Source: Nostoc sp. CHAB 5844 (lineage in GTDB: Bacteria > Cyanobacteriota > Cyanobacteriia > Cyanobacteriales > Nostocaceae). From it: a stretch of 64,000 nucleotides of DNA. Of this stretch, positions 26,648 to 35,487 are shown piece after piece. The translations under genes and the position numbers were made by a program. Position 1 is the stretch's first letter. Every line of letters begins with the position of its first letter. The stretch is taken from contig NZ_JAIVFW010000023.1 of NCBI RefSeq assembly GCF_020829595.1, forward strand, positions 33,007-97,006. Reading direction: 5' to 3'. The notes below the pieces were generated by a model. It saw nothing but the letters and a program-made list of their open reading frames with translations, made no database searches and was not told the origin of the DNA.

Positions 26648-26907
26648 GATTGTTCCTGACTAGGAAACAAATCTGCTATCAATTGCTGATCTCGTTCTTC
26701 TCGCATTTGATGAATGATTTGGTCAATATCTGGTTCAAAGGGTTGACCACTAAGCCTTTGCTGGATAGCTTGAGCATTAGCTAAAATTTTTGGTCGTAAG
26801 TTTTGCCAATGAGATTTATGTGTTAATTTTTGATTTAATAATTCGCGTTCTTCAATAGACAATGCATTGATTGCATTAACTAAAGATTCAACAAGCTGAA
26901 TGTTCAT
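26644..26907 (-). CDS. Probable antitoxin partner of the PIN protein
   Basis: An 87-residue, mainly helical, charged protein (NAINALSIEERELLNQKL, then DIDQIIHQMREERDQQLI). It overlaps the toxin gene by 4 bp and precedes it, as antitoxins do. The C-terminal part would wrap the toxin. No AbrB or RHH DNA-binding fold was recognised with certainty. Two GTAC boxes spaced by four T (26927-26938) stand 20-31 bp before the start and could be the autoregulatory site. Confidence 0.7.
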   Translation of the reverse strand: MNIQLVESLVNAINALSIEERELLNQKLTHKSHWQNLRPKILANAQAIQQRLSGQPFEPDIDQIIHQMREERDQQLIADLFPSQEQS

Positions 26908-27212
26908 AAATTATATGTACTTTTGTACGAAGACAAGCATTCTGCTAATTATTAACTAAAGTAGCACATGAAGCCTTTAACTACTGTGGCGATGTCTGAC
27001 AACAAGCTGCTTCATGTCTACGCAATAGGCTTTATTTAACTACGTCAGCACCTGCGGTGTTAGTTCATAATTCGTAATTTGTAATTAGGCGATCGCAAGT
27101 ATTGTATAAATAGCGTAAAAAATAACAGTATTATCTATAAAGTGAAAAATTCAAGGCTGTTTTGTCAGATAAACGCTAAAGTTGCAGTAGTGCGTTGATC
27201 AGAGTTAAGTGT

Positions 27213-27629
27213 ATGAATTCATTCGCATCTACTACTGATATGACATTCCCCTTGTGGGGTTTAGCAATCTTCATTATATGGACGATCGCGGTGGTGGTGC
27301 TGTTGCTGGCAGTCAGAATTCGACATCTATCTGCTGGTGGTTCACCTAAAGATTTCGGAGTTCCAAATGACGAAAGTTTACTTTGGCGACTATTTCGGGT
27401 GCAGTCCAACTTAGTAGAAAACCTACCTTTGTATCTAGGAGTTGTGTTTCTCCTGACCGTTCGTGGTGTATCTGGAACAGTGGTAGATTCGCTGGTTGGT
27501 GTGTACATCGGATTTCGACTTATGCACTCTGTAATTCACATAGCTGGCCTTAATCCGATGTTTCGCCTTATATGTTTAGTTATTCAGCTAACTTGCTTAG
27601 TGGTTTTGACAGCCTTAGCAATTTTTTAG
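27213..27629 (+). CDS. MAPEG family membrane protein
   Basis: Four hydrophobic helices and the motif WRLFRVQSNLVENLPLYLG (about residues 65-84) identify the MAPEG family, related to microsomal glutathione transferases. The Arg, Asn and Glu of this motif line the glutathione site in known members. ATG 27213 is preferred to TTG 27195, which has no conserved leader. The function is probably conjugation or peroxide reduction at the membrane. It is 26 bp from the next membrane-protein gene. Confidence 0.78.
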   Translation: MNSFASTTDMTFPLWGLAIFIIWTIAVVVLLLAVRIRHLSAGGSPKDFGVPNDESLLWRLFRVQSNLVENLPLYLGVVFLLTVRGVSGTVVDSLVGVYIGFRLMHSVIHIAGLNPMFRLICLVIQLTCLVVLTALAIF

Positions 27630-27655
27630 ATAAACAATAATTTACACGTGGCTTT

Positions 27656-28099
27656 ATGGCAACTGTTGACCACTCGTTCTTCATATTGAAGTTATTGGCG
27701 GTACTAGGTTGCGGACTGATGGCTGGAGTCTTCTTCGCTTTCTCAACCTTCGTAATGAAGGCTCTTGCCCGACTTCAACCGACACAGGGTATCGCTGCTA
27801 TGCAGTCAATCAATATTACAGTGATTAATCCACTGTTTATGACAGTGTTTTTCGGAACAGGTATGGCTTGCATTCTGATTTTAGTTTCCTTGCTGTTAAG
27901 ATGGCAGCGATCAGGCACTGTTTACCTGCTTGTTGGCAGCATACTCTATCTCGTCGGTACATTTGGCATAACAGTTGTATTTAATGTACCGCTAAACAAC
28001 GCACTGGCGATCGTCAAGCCGGATAGCAATGAAGGTTTGAATCTATGGACTAGCTACCTGACTAACTGGACATTCTGGACACACTCCCCCTGGGATTGA
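27656..28099 (+). CDS. DUF1772 membrane protein, C-terminus missing
   Basis: Helices near residues 9-35, 58-80 and 88-108 and the pair FVMKALARL ... NVPLNNAL fit DUF1772 (anthrone-oxygenase-like) proteins. Family members continue after the W..YL..WT.WNH motif with a fourth helix. Here the frame reads WTFWTHSPWD and stops, so the last helix is absent. The following DNA encodes unrelated sequence, which suggests a deletion or recombination join near 28085. The protein may be unstable or non-functional. Confidence 0.7.
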   Translation: MATVDHSFFILKLLAVLGCGLMAGVFFAFSTFVMKALARLQPTQGIAAMQSINITVINPLFMTVFFGTGMACILILVSLLLRWQRSGTVYLLVGSILYLVGTFGITVVFNVPLNNALAIVKPDSNEGLNLWTSYLTNWTFWTHSPWD

Positions 28100-28243
28100 A
28101 TTTTGAAACGCGATCTCTGCAAACATCTCTCACCAGTAACAACGTCACAACACCAGTAACAGTATCCAGCAGTCAAAGCGATAACCGCACAATAACTATC
28201 AACTATGCTGGCATTTTTTCAAAAAATGATTACCTGCTGCGAT
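28100..28243 (+). pseudogene. Possible 3' remnant of an unrelated gene
   Basis: Directly after the truncated DUF1772 gene an open stretch reads LNFETRSLQTSLTSNNV and later SSSQSDNRTITINYAG, ending at a TAG at about 28241-28243. Its Thr/Ser-rich strand-like composition resembles the end of an Ig-like or surface-protein domain. It has no start codon of its own. This is weak evidence for a fused remnant. Confidence 0.3.
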
Positions 28244-28598
28244 AGTCGCCTCTTGAAATTAGATTGACTATATAAAAATAAGAACAGCCAAGTAGTCTTA
28301 GCTTACCAGAAGCCAAAGATCTTATTTGCTCAGTAAACAATAACTAAGCTTATTATCTTGATAAATCTATTTAGCTCAGTATAAAAAACAGACTTAATAA
28401 ACATCATTTCCGCAAAAAAGTAGTTATTAATACAAAAAATAGTCCAGTATTAAATGTATCAAATATTAGAAGAAGTTCATCAACCATTTGAGTGAGCTTT
28501 AATTTTATATATGTTAAAAATGATTCTCCTATTTGATAGAGGGAGCTAGTATGACCACCTGTGAAGATGGTAATAACCATAAGAGGTAGGTGGCAAAA

Positions 28599-28796
28599 AT
28601 GGCTAAAGCAAACCCAGTTGAGATTCAAAAACATTTAAAGGGCATTGACTATCCCGCTAGTAAGGAAGAATTAGTTAAACATGCTCAAAAGCAGGGAGCG
28701 GATCGCAAGGTTCTATCATTATTAGAGCAATTACCAGATGATGAAGAATTTGAAAATCCTACCGATGTCAACAAAGCTATAGGTGAGATTGAGTAG
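28599..28796 (+). CDS. DUF2795 small protein
   Basis: The 65-residue protein contains ANPVEIQKHLKGIDYPASKEELVKHA followed by LEQLPDDEEFENPTDVNKAIGEI, the pattern of DUF2795: a short helical domain with a conserved Leu-Pro and a C-terminal acidic part. The ATG is preceded by AGAGG; a GTG nine bases earlier is also possible. Function is unknown. It converges on moaC with one base between the stops. Confidence 0.8.
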   Translation: MAKANPVEIQKHLKGIDYPASKEELVKHAQKQGADRKVLSLLEQLPDDEEFENPTDVNKAIGEIE

Positions 28797-28797
28797 G

Positions 28798-29310
28798 CTA
28801 GAGTTCTGATGCGGAGTAATCTCCAGATTTCCCACCAGTTTTACTAATTAAATGAATTGATTCAATTTGAATCGATTTTTCTAAGGCTTTTGCCATATCG
28901 TATAAAGTCAACGCTGCTACGGAAACGGCAGTTAAAGCTTCCATTTCCACGCCAGTTTCAGCTTTGGTTTTAACGGTAGCTTGGATGTGATAACCAGGTA
29001 ATTGGGAATCGGGGGTAATTTCCACGGCAACTTTTTGCAATGATAGCGGATGACACAAGGGAATTAAATTAGATGTTTGTTTGGCGGCCATAATCCCTGC
29101 TATCCGAGCAGTGGCTAACACATCACCTTTAGGAGTATTGCCAGCTTGAATGGCAATTAAAGTTTCTGGCAACATCCGCACTCTAGCAACGGCAACTGCT
29201 TGGCGGACTGTGGACGCTTTGCCAGAAACATCCACCATCTGTGCTTGCCCTTGAGAATCCAGATGACTTAAGTCACTAAAAAAATTTTTTGGAGAATTGT
29301 CTTGCATCAT
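28798..29310 (-). CDS. moaC: Cyclic pyranopterin monophosphate synthase MoaC
   Basis: MoaC makes cyclic pyranopterin monophosphate in molybdenum-cofactor synthesis. MVDVSGK opens the fold, NLIPLCHPL gives His88, and [25 protein letters not shown] carries Asp138 and Lys141; Lys61 lies in [26 protein letters not shown] closes the protein as in other members. The length of 170 residues is normal. No other mo genes are nearby, which is usual in these genomes where they are scattered. Confidence 0.95.
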   Translation of the reverse strand: MMQDNSPKNFFSDLSHLDSQGQAQMVDVSGKASTVRQAVAVARVRMLPETLIAIQAGNTPKGDVLATARIAGIMAAKQTSNLIPLCHPLSLQKVAVEITPDSQLPGYHIQATVKTKAETGVEMEALTAVSVAALTLYDMAKALEKSIQIESIHLISKTGGKSGDYSASEL

Positions 29311-29344
29311 TCGCTAATAAAGTGCTAATATAGTTTCCTGGCAA

Positions 29345-29418
29345 GGGCGTGTAGCTCAGTGGACTAGAGCACGTGGCTACGGACCACGGTGTCGGGGGTT
29401 CGAATCCCTCCTCGCCCG
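29345..29418 (+). tRNA. tRNA-Arg (anticodon ACG)
   Basis: The sequence folds as a cloverleaf: GGGCGTG acceptor strand pairing with CTCGCCC except one T-T position, D stem GCTC/GAGC, anticodon stem CGTGG/CCACG with loop CTACGGA, and T stem GGGGG/CCCTC around TTCGAAT. The anticodon ACG reads CGN arginine codons after A34-to-inosine change. The discriminator is G and CCA is not encoded. Confidence 0.95.
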
Positions 29419-29440
29419 TTAATAAAGCAAAAGTAAAAAG

Positions 29441-29477
29441 GTAAAAGGCAAAAGAAAACGTTACTTTTGCCTTTTAC
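29441..29477. terminator. Bidirectional hairpin between tRNA-Arg and MFS gene
   Basis: Perfect 14-bp arms GTAAAAGGCAAAAG and complement flank a 9-base loop. It lies between the end of the tRNA and the stop of the convergent MFS gene and could serve both. A/T-rich flanks give it T-runs on both strands. Confidence 0.6.
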
Positions 29478-29481
29478 TTAT

Positions 29482-30708
29482 TCAATTATCATTATTCAAC
29501 GAAAAGGCATCTTCACCGCGACCCAGTGCAAAACGCAGGGAACTAGGTAAATTTTTGTTGGATAGAGTCAGGAAAATCAGCAGTGCTAACAAAGTGAGTG
29601 CCGCACTATAGCCAAACATATTGCGGTAGCCTACCTGCTCACTCACATATCCAAATATCGGCGCGGCGATCGCAATTCCTAAATCCAATCCAGCCAGACA
29701 AATAGCAAAAATTTGTCCGCGTTCTTGTGGTAACGAGCGGTCTGCCATCATCGTCGTCATCATCGAAATCGTTGTTCCACCACCACAGCCTTCCGCGATG
29801 GCAGATATCAAAAAAGCATTGGCACTGTTAGCTTGCCATAGTAATACACAAGCCAAGACATAGGCAGCAATCCCAAAGCTAATAAACAAACCCCGACCGA
29901 AGCGATCGCTGGCTCGACCAGCAAACACTCTGATGGTGAAACTAGCGATAGCCGCAACTGTAAAAAACCAACCGCCATTAAAACTTACCTCAGTAGATTT
30001 AATAAATAACGACACAAAGATATGCACAGCACCAACAGCTGTTCCCACCAGTAACATCACAATTGCCGGCACTCTCACCCTGGGACTCAGCAAAATTTGC
30101 CAAAAATTACTGTTTTGGCGTTCCGATGGCCGTTGTGTATTTAATGGTGGATTGATGACTTGTGATGCACACAATACTCCAATCACAGCGACTGCTGCGG
30201 TAAATAAAAATAAACGTGAGTAGCCAGAAGTCTCTGGTAAAGAAGTCTCTAGTAAATATCCACCAATCGCTGGCCCTACTGCTAAACCAATGGGAGCAGT
30301 TAAACTCATATAACTAATAATTTCTCCACGCATGGCGATAGGTGCTAAATCAGCCACCAAAGCACTGTAGCCAGTAGTAAAAGCTGCAATGCTAATGCCG
30401 TGAAAAATCCGCAGGAAAAATAATACTGGGATGGATGTAAATGCCAAATAGCCAAAAGGTGCGATCGCTGCTACTGCTGTCCCAATGAATAAAACGAGTT
30501 TACGTCCACGTTTATCTGCTAGTTTTCCTAGCATGGGACGAAACAGCAATAACCCAATAGCAAAGCCACCCATCACAATGCCAATTTCTTGCTTACTACC
30601 ACCCATATCCTCGATGTATAGCGGTAGCGTCGGTAAAAAGGCAGCGGTACTTGACCAGAATAACAAACCTGCCGCAAACAAAATCAGCATTAGAATACGT
30701 AAAATCAA
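29482..30708 (-). CDS. Major facilitator superfamily exporter
   Basis: Twelve helices are visible. LADKRGRKLVLFIG after helix 2 is the MFS motif A (DxxGRR type), with a second copy GRASDRFGRGLFIS in the C-terminal half. Members of this drug-exporter-like branch use a proton gradient. The annotated start is a TTG; an ATG six codons later (30690) is also possible. The divergent upstream region contains four ATGCTCA motifs in either orientation, which may control it. Substrate unknown. Confidence 0.85.
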   Translation of the reverse strand: MILRILMLILFAAGLLFWSSTAAFLPTLPLYIEDMGGSKQEIGIVMGGFAIGLLLFRPMLGKLADKRGRKLVLFIGTAVAAIAPFGYLAFTSIPVLFFLRIFHGISIAAFTTGYSALVADLAPIAMRGEIISYMSLTAPIGLAVGPAIGGYLLETSLPETSGYSRLFLFTAAVAVIGVLCASQVINPPLNTQRPSERQNSNFWQILLSPRVRVPAIVMLLVGTAVGAVHIFVSLFIKSTEVSFNGGWFFTVAAIASFTIRVFAGRASDRFGRGLFISFGIAAYVLACVLLWQANSANAFLISAIAEGCGGGTTISMMTTMMADRSLPQERGQIFAICLAGLDLGIAIAAPIFGYVSEQVGYRNMFGYSAALTLLALLIFLTLSNKNLPSSLRFALGRGEDAFSLNNDN

Positions 30709-30734
30709 TACTTCCAGGTTACTTTTTCTATAAA

Positions 30735-30828
30735 ATGCTCACTTAATCCTCAAAAGAGTAAGTTTCAGCATTTTGAGCCTGATTTTGAGCATTAATTTCT
30801 ACTCGTATAGATGCTCAAGTAATGCTCA
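30735..30828. promoter_or_regulatory. Cluster of four ATGCTCA motifs in a divergent promoter
   Basis: Exact copies lie at 30735-30741, 30811-30817 and 30822-30828 (plus) and as TGAGCAT at 30786-30792, with a fifth weaker form (TTTTGAGCCT) near 30771. The first and the inverted copy match over 8 bp (AATGCTCA). They fill the 133 bp between the MFS gene and the divergent small gene, where a regulator would bind. Confidence 0.5.
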
Positions 30829-30841
30829 TTTCTCATTATCT

Positions 30842-31099
30842 ATGAAAATCAAACTTCCTATCGTTTACTACAACTGGGTACGAGGTCAAGAGGATATCGT
30901 TATCGGCACTCCTGAATGGCAAGAATGGTTGGCGACCAGAAAAAGCTTCAATTACCAAGATGCCTCTGGTAGCTTCACTTGCAAACAGAGAAACAATGGT
31001 TCATGGATAGCTCAACGCACGGTACATAATCGCAAACGCCAAGTTTACATTGGTACTACTCTCACCCTTGAGAATCTTCAGCAGGCACGGCAAAAATAG
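30842..31099 (+). CDS. Small protein of 85 residues resembling an integrase N-terminal DNA-binding module
   Basis: ATG 30842 is chosen because the upstream part of the frame covers the ATGCTCA motif cluster. The core FNYQDASGSFTCKQRNNGSWIAQRTVHNRKRQVYIG, then LTLENLQQARQ, resembles the short beta-sheet module found at the front of some phage-type integrases and large regulators in cyanobacteria, ending with the Y-x-G-x and L(T/E) motifs. Here it stands alone. It may be a DNA-binding regulator of the divergent transporter or a remnant of a longer gene. No catalytic domain follows. Confidence 0.5.
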   Translation: MKIKLPIVYYNWVRGQEDIVIGTPEWQEWLATRKSFNYQDASGSFTCKQRNNGSWIAQRTVHNRKRQVYIGTTLTLENLQQARQK

Positions 31100-31143
31100 C
31101 GATATACAGCTTAGAACTAAAGTTCCAAGCTGATAGTGCAAGC

Positions 31144-31187
31144 CCACTCAAGTGGACTGAATTAATTATTGAGTCCTCTTAAGAGGA
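31144..31187. terminator. Two small hairpins between convergent genes
   Basis: CCACT/AGTGG (31144-31155) and the 14-bp palindrome TCCTCTTAAGAGGA (31174-31187) lie between the 85-residue gene and the decarboxylase-like gene. Neither has a T-run, so termination is only suggested by position. Confidence 0.4.
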
Positions 31188-31195
31188 TCGCCATT

Positions 31196-31846
31196 TTACC
31201 GATAAATTACCTCAGCTACTCTTTGTCCCACAACTTCAGGATGAGCAACCTTTAATTTCATCTGTTCAGCACGCGCAGTTAAAAAAGGCTGACCTAAACC
31301 TATACCCAAAAAAGGACTTTCCCCAGGGACTTCTAATTGCGAACTAATCAAACCCAACAGTGCTTCACATTCAGCCGAAAATTTTAGTACCTCGACCTCT
31401 TTAACACTGAACGTAGAACCAGTAAACCGCTGTCGCCAAGCTAAACTTTGCTGACTATAATTCAGAGTACACAATTTGCGATCGCCCTGACGCACTGTAA
31501 CACGCTTGTCGTTGTCCCAATTAAAATCTGCTAATTCTTTCGGTAGTCCCCAAATTTCTCGACCACCAGCTACAGAATCAGCATTATCTACATAAATGTG
31601 CGAAACCCAAGCACCAACTTTATTTTGATAACTAACCATAGCTGGGACAACAATTAACTCACTGTATTCCAGTTCTGAACCTTGCCCGTAATCAGATAAA
31701 TACACTCCAGCGAGAGTTTTACCTGGCCATACAGAAAAAATTTGAAATTCAGACGGAATTAGAGAGCGTACTTGGTTAATATTGACCAGATGTAAAGAGG
31801 CGATCGCTTGACCTCGAAGTGTCCAAGGTGTTGCAGGATATGACAT
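31196..31846 (-). CDS. Acetoacetate decarboxylase family protein
   Basis: The motif AGGREIWGLPKELADF places Lys103 where the Schiff-base lysine of acetoacetate decarboxylase sits. WPGKTLAGVYLSDYG and YSELIVVPAMV are other family blocks. At 216 residues it is slightly shorter than the clostridial enzyme. Many bacterial members do not decarboxylate acetoacetate but act as (retro-)aldolase-dehydratases or on unknown keto compounds, so the reaction is left open. It stands alone, with no ketone-metabolism genes nearby. Confidence 0.82.
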   Translation of the reverse strand: MSYPATPWTLRGQAIASLHLVNINQVRSLIPSEFQIFSVWPGKTLAGVYLSDYGQGSELEYSELIVVPAMVSYQNKVGAWVSHIYVDNADSVAGGREIWGLPKELADFNWDNDKRVTVRQGDRKLCTLNYSQQSLAWRQRFTGSTFSVKEVEVLKFSAECEALLGLISSQLEVPGESPFLGIGLGQPFLTARAEQMKLKVAHPEVVGQRVAEVIYR

Positions 31847-32057
31847 ATAGCAATTTGAGATTTTGGATTGGGAATTGTTGACTTATAGCTGTCACCAGAT
31901 AAGTTATGAGAACACTGTAAAGGAGGGTTGATGTTTTTTTAGTGTCAGCATATTTCTTGCCCAACAATCTGAGTAGGCGATCGCCCGCCCTAGCCTGAGA
32001 AACTTAGCGATCGCCTTAATTAATACACTGAATTATCTTGCAACTCTACCTAACACA

Positions 32058-32582
32058 CTACGGTTTTAAAATCGTACCTTCTAAATTGGCCTGATCCAAA
32101 TTAGCTTGATTCAAGTTAATGTTATTTAGTTGGGCTTGACTTAGATCCGCTTGCGTTAGATTTGCTTTTGCTAAATCAGCGTGGCTAAGATCTGCTTCAT
32201 TTAATGAGACTGCATTTAAGTTAGCCTCTTGCAGTTCAGCTTCACTTAAAGAAGCACCAATTAACTTCGCTATTGTTAAGTCTGCTTGGTTCAAATTAGC
32301 ACCATCCAAAATCGCTTCTTCCAGAATTGCCCCATCCAAAATAGCTCCACTTAAATTTGCATCTGTCAAATCTGCTTGTGTTAAATTTGCACCGTTTAAG
32401 TCAGCCTCAATCAGGCTGGCTTTGCTAAGATTTATTTGACTTAGCTCTGCTCCATCTAGAATCGCTCTGTCAAGAATTATTTCACTCAAGTTAGCTCCTA
32501 CTAAGGACACTTCACTGAGATTGACTCCAGTAAAATCTCTAGTACCATTTTCGTATTGTGTTAGTAGTTCATCTGCCTTCAT
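32058..32582 (-). CDS. Pentapeptide-repeat protein
   Basis: From about residue 20 to the end the sequence runs in A(N/D)Lxx-type pentapeptides, for example LVGANLSEI, LNGANLTQADLTDANLSGA and LDQANLEG. About 30 consecutive pentads should form a right-handed quadrilateral beta-helix of roughly seven to eight coils. No signal peptide or membrane helix is seen, so it is probably cytoplasmic. Such proteins are abundant in cyanobacteria and mostly of unknown role. Confidence 0.92.
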   Translation of the reverse strand: MKADELLTQYENGTRDFTGVNLSEVSLVGANLSEIILDRAILDGAELSQINLSKASLIEADLNGANLTQADLTDANLSGAILDGAILEEAILDGANLNQADLTIAKLIGASLSEAELQEANLNAVSLNEADLSHADLAKANLTQADLSQAQLNNINLNQANLDQANLEGTILKP

Positions 32583-32677
32583 GCTTTTTCTCCTACAATT
32601 TCTACTGCATTCTTTAGCCTAGTAGCATAGGTTTTCCAGCAGAGTCGCCCTCTACTATCCAACGAAATGGGTTAATA

Positions 32678-32878
32678 CTACAACCTGATTGGACTGCCGA
32701 TCAAAAACTCGATATCTTGTCGGGGAAGTTGAGCATAAAGGTTCTTACCTTGAAGGGGAACGTGAACATCAAAATTATCTTGATGACACTGTACAACAAT
32801 TCCTACTAAACCTTGTTGCAATTCATGATTTACATTGCGAGTTAGTCTTACTATGTCTTTTTCTTGAATATTAGTCAT
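32678..32878 (-). CDS. Small DUF4926-like protein
   Basis: The 66-residue sequence KDIVRLTRNVNHELQQGLVGIVVQCHQDNFDVHVPLQGKN followed by QLPRQDIEF has the shape of small SH3-like DUF4926 proteins: a D-x-V start, a central G-x-x-G-x-V-V strand pair and an acidic end. The function is unknown. It lies upstream of and in the same direction as the pentapeptide gene, 95 bp away. Confidence 0.6.
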   Translation of the reverse strand: MTNIQEKDIVRLTRNVNHELQQGLVGIVVQCHQDNFDVHVPLQGKNLYAQLPRQDIEFLIGSPIRL

Positions 32879-33312
32879 AGTTGTGACCTCAATTTATCAC
32901 CTGTTGAGTACGCGATGTTTACATTAAATTGTATTCTGTTAGCATGAAGCATTAGTTATTGAATTTACCTCCTACCTCAGCAATAAATAGTGAGCTAACT
33001 TGTGGGACTGTAGGCGTAGATAAATAGTGTGAAACTGTATGCAAATCTCTTGCTGTACACCAGATATTGCTGCAATATCTACTCAATAAATCTACAGGTA
33101 AATTTGGAGCAACTGATTTGATCACTTTTTTGCAATTTGAGCGATCGCACTTGTTACAAAAAAATGTTTATGGTATATTTGCACTCCACAATAACTTTTT
33201 GATGGAAAATAAATGCAATACTTAGCTTTTACTCCAAAACAGATATTTGTAATGAAATTGTAGCTATAATCAATGCTACTCTCCTACATAAATATATCCA
33301 GGATAATGCATC
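32879..33312. other. 434-bp intergenic region, nothing recognised
   Basis: AT-rich DNA with one HIP1 site (GAGCGATCGCAC). It separates the divergent small DUF4926-like gene and the membrane-protein gene, so promoters for both are expected, but no clear motif was found. Confidence 0.5.
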
Positions 33313-33702
33313 ATGACTGATAAAAAACAACTTATTTACCGTAGAGCTAATGACCAACAACTTGTTTACCATCCTACTTCCGAGATACACATCGAACAGG
33401 CAAAAACAAGTGAATTAACCAAACTAAACCATCAGCACCAACGTTTTCGGACACAGCTAAATTTTAATAACCGCATCTTTGAGTTAATTGCGAGTTTATC
33501 TATCCTCAGTGCTAGTTTATTGGGTATAGGTACGTTGGGATTTTGGGTTTTAGAACTTGTGGATAGTAATCCCATCGCTTTGATTGATAATCAGTACGAT
33601 TGGCGTACCAAAAAGCATATTTGTATGGGCTGGATGTTGGCAAGTTTCTGTAGTTTTATCGGTAGTGCTTCCTGCGGTTACAAAACTAATCAACGAAGGT
33701 AA
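33313..33702 (+). CDS. Hypothetical membrane protein
   Basis: Not recognised. The 129 residues begin with a polar, histidine-containing segment (LVYHPTSEIHIEQ, then LNHQHQRFR). Two hydrophobic segments follow, about 58-82 (LIASLSILSASLLGIGTLGFWVL) and 106-121. The stretch DNQYDWRTKKHI between them is charged. Topology suggests a small two-helix inner-membrane protein. Neighbours give no functional clue. Confidence 0.6.
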   Translation: MTDKKQLIYRRANDQQLVYHPTSEIHIEQAKTSELTKLNHQHQRFRTQLNFNNRIFELIASLSILSASLLGIGTLGFWVLELVDSNPIALIDNQYDWRTKKHICMGWMLASFCSFIGSASCGYKTNQRR

Positions 33703-33778
33703 CAAATTTAAAAAAGCTTAAGACTTTAATGGATAATGAATGCCATATTAAAAGCGGCATCCATATTTTATGACTGTT

Positions 33779-34360
33779 TTAGGAGTTGATCTGAGATAAT
33801 ATCTTTGCTAAATTCTCACCCAACTTCTCAATAGATTCTTGTTGTTTATGGTCTTTCAAAGAGCCATCAGAGTTAAATGCTTCGTGGGCTTTTGATACAG
33901 CTATCTGATCAGGAAGCACCAAAACTTTAATATTTCCCAGGATAGCCCGCAGATGCACTAAACCTCGCAAACCCCCTAACCCGCCAGGAGAAGCACTCAT
34001 AATTGCTGCCACTTTTCCTGTAAATGCCGCTAATGGAGGTTCATTTGGTAAAGGACGAGATGCCCAGTCAATTGCATTTTTCAAAACTGCCGTGAGTGAA
34101 CTGTTGTATTCTGGGGAGGCGATCAACAGCCCTTGATGAGCCATCAGTAAGTCTTTCAATTTTCTGGCGTTTTCTGGTAAACCTTGTTGAGCTTCCAAGT
34201 CTTCATCAAAAAGTGGTAATGGCAACTCACGTAGATCAATATATGTAACTTGTGCGCCTGTTGCTTCAGCACCAGCCGCCGCAATTTTCACCAATTTCTT
34301 GTTGTAAGAATCTGTACGTGTGCTGCCAGCAAAAGCTAGTATTTTCGGTGCGTTTGCCAT
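33779..34360 (-). CDS. NADPH-dependent FMN reductase family protein
   Basis: LAFAGSTRTDSYNKKL at the start is the phosphate-binding loop for FMN and SPEYNSSLTAVLKNAIDWASRP (about residues 81-102) is the family signature. SASPGGLGGLRGLVHLR follows as expected. The length of 193 residues is typical of flavodoxin-fold quinone or chromate reductases. It probably transfers electrons from NAD(P)H to quinones or flavin. It is a single gene. Confidence 0.9.
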   Translation of the reverse strand: MANAPKILAFAGSTRTDSYNKKLVKIAAAGAEATGAQVTYIDLRELPLPLFDEDLEAQQGLPENARKLKDLLMAHQGLLIASPEYNSSLTAVLKNAIDWASRPLPNEPPLAAFTGKVAAIMSASPGGLGGLRGLVHLRAILGNIKVLVLPDQIAVSKAHEAFNSDGSLKDHKQQESIEKLGENLAKILSQINS

Positions 34361-35487
34361 ATTAACTCGTAACGTTTGAGTAGCAAATAATCCACCTGCA
34401 TTATCAGGTGAGGAAATATAGCTCTATCTTAGTTTTAGGTTTTCTTCACAAGTCACTTGAAATAAAAAGCGACCACTACTGTTAACTATCTTTATTGCTG
34501 CTGCTGTAATTCTTGCATTACTTCTTGTGATCAGCCGCGTGTCTGTTGAGTACTGGATGTTTGGGTATTGGTGGGTTGTTGGGGTTTTGAAAAAGAATAA
34601 TGCATAAATTGCAAAATTTTTCAACTTCTATTTGGCTGAAAATAATTATTACTTATTATATATTTTATTTTAAGTATGATTTATTACTTTGTGTATTTGC
34701 TTAAGTTTGTATCTATCACTGGAAGTAAAATCTTATTGATATTGAGTTTTTTTATATTTGTATGAGAAATATTTAGAAAAAAATATTATTGTAATAATTG
34801 CAATGTCATAGTTACATAACATTTTAGCATTTACACTTAAAAATTAAGTAATTTTTAATGCTAGTATTTTAGTTATTAATTACTAACCAAACGTAATTTT
34901 TTATACGTAAAAAGTTACATAACTCAAAATATTTAACCATCACTTATTTGTACTTAAAAAAATAGTGTATGTTTAAAAACAATGTATAAATAAAGTCTAA
35001 ATTCATCTCGTAATTACACAAAATTACAGTTATCAATTTTCTAAAAATATTAAAAAATAGTAAAAACAGTTGGGTCTTGAGTCTAATATTTGGCTAAACA
35101 CAGTCTCAAGTGAAGTTAGACGTGGTGACATAAATTACACAGAAAGTTTTACACTGCATTTGATACAGTGTAAAAATTAAGGTTGCTGTTCATTAAAGTT
35201 TCCGCAATACTACGACATACACCATAATAAAAGATGAGTTTTTAGACTCTGCATCGCTTTGTTATAAGTTATGCAGACATCAAAACATATCTTTAACATT
35301 AGTGCAATGTTTTGCAACTATTTTGTTATGTCTAAAAGACTGACGAGGTATGACTAATAATTCAAGTACCTAGTTTTTGTCTGCATAGATTAATTGCTGC
35401 AAGTATTGCTATTTAAGGTGTCAAGAATAGAATTAGCCACTAGCAACAATTCATTGATTTAGTATTTTTTAAAATTGCAGAGGATTT
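34361..35487. other. 1.1-kb AT-rich region upstream of the terpene synthase
   Basis: No supported gene. A 49-codon open stretch without a start codon (34461-34607) reads like a membrane helix (IFIAAAVILALLLVI). From about 34640 to 35480 the DNA is extremely AT-rich with runs of A and T. It could be a long leader or control region for the terpene genes, or debris. No terminator or promoter could be fixed. Confidence 0.5.

Noticed and set aside
34461..34607. 49-codon membrane-helix-like stretch
   Set aside because: No start codon and no upstream homology; kept only as a remark on the AT-rich region.
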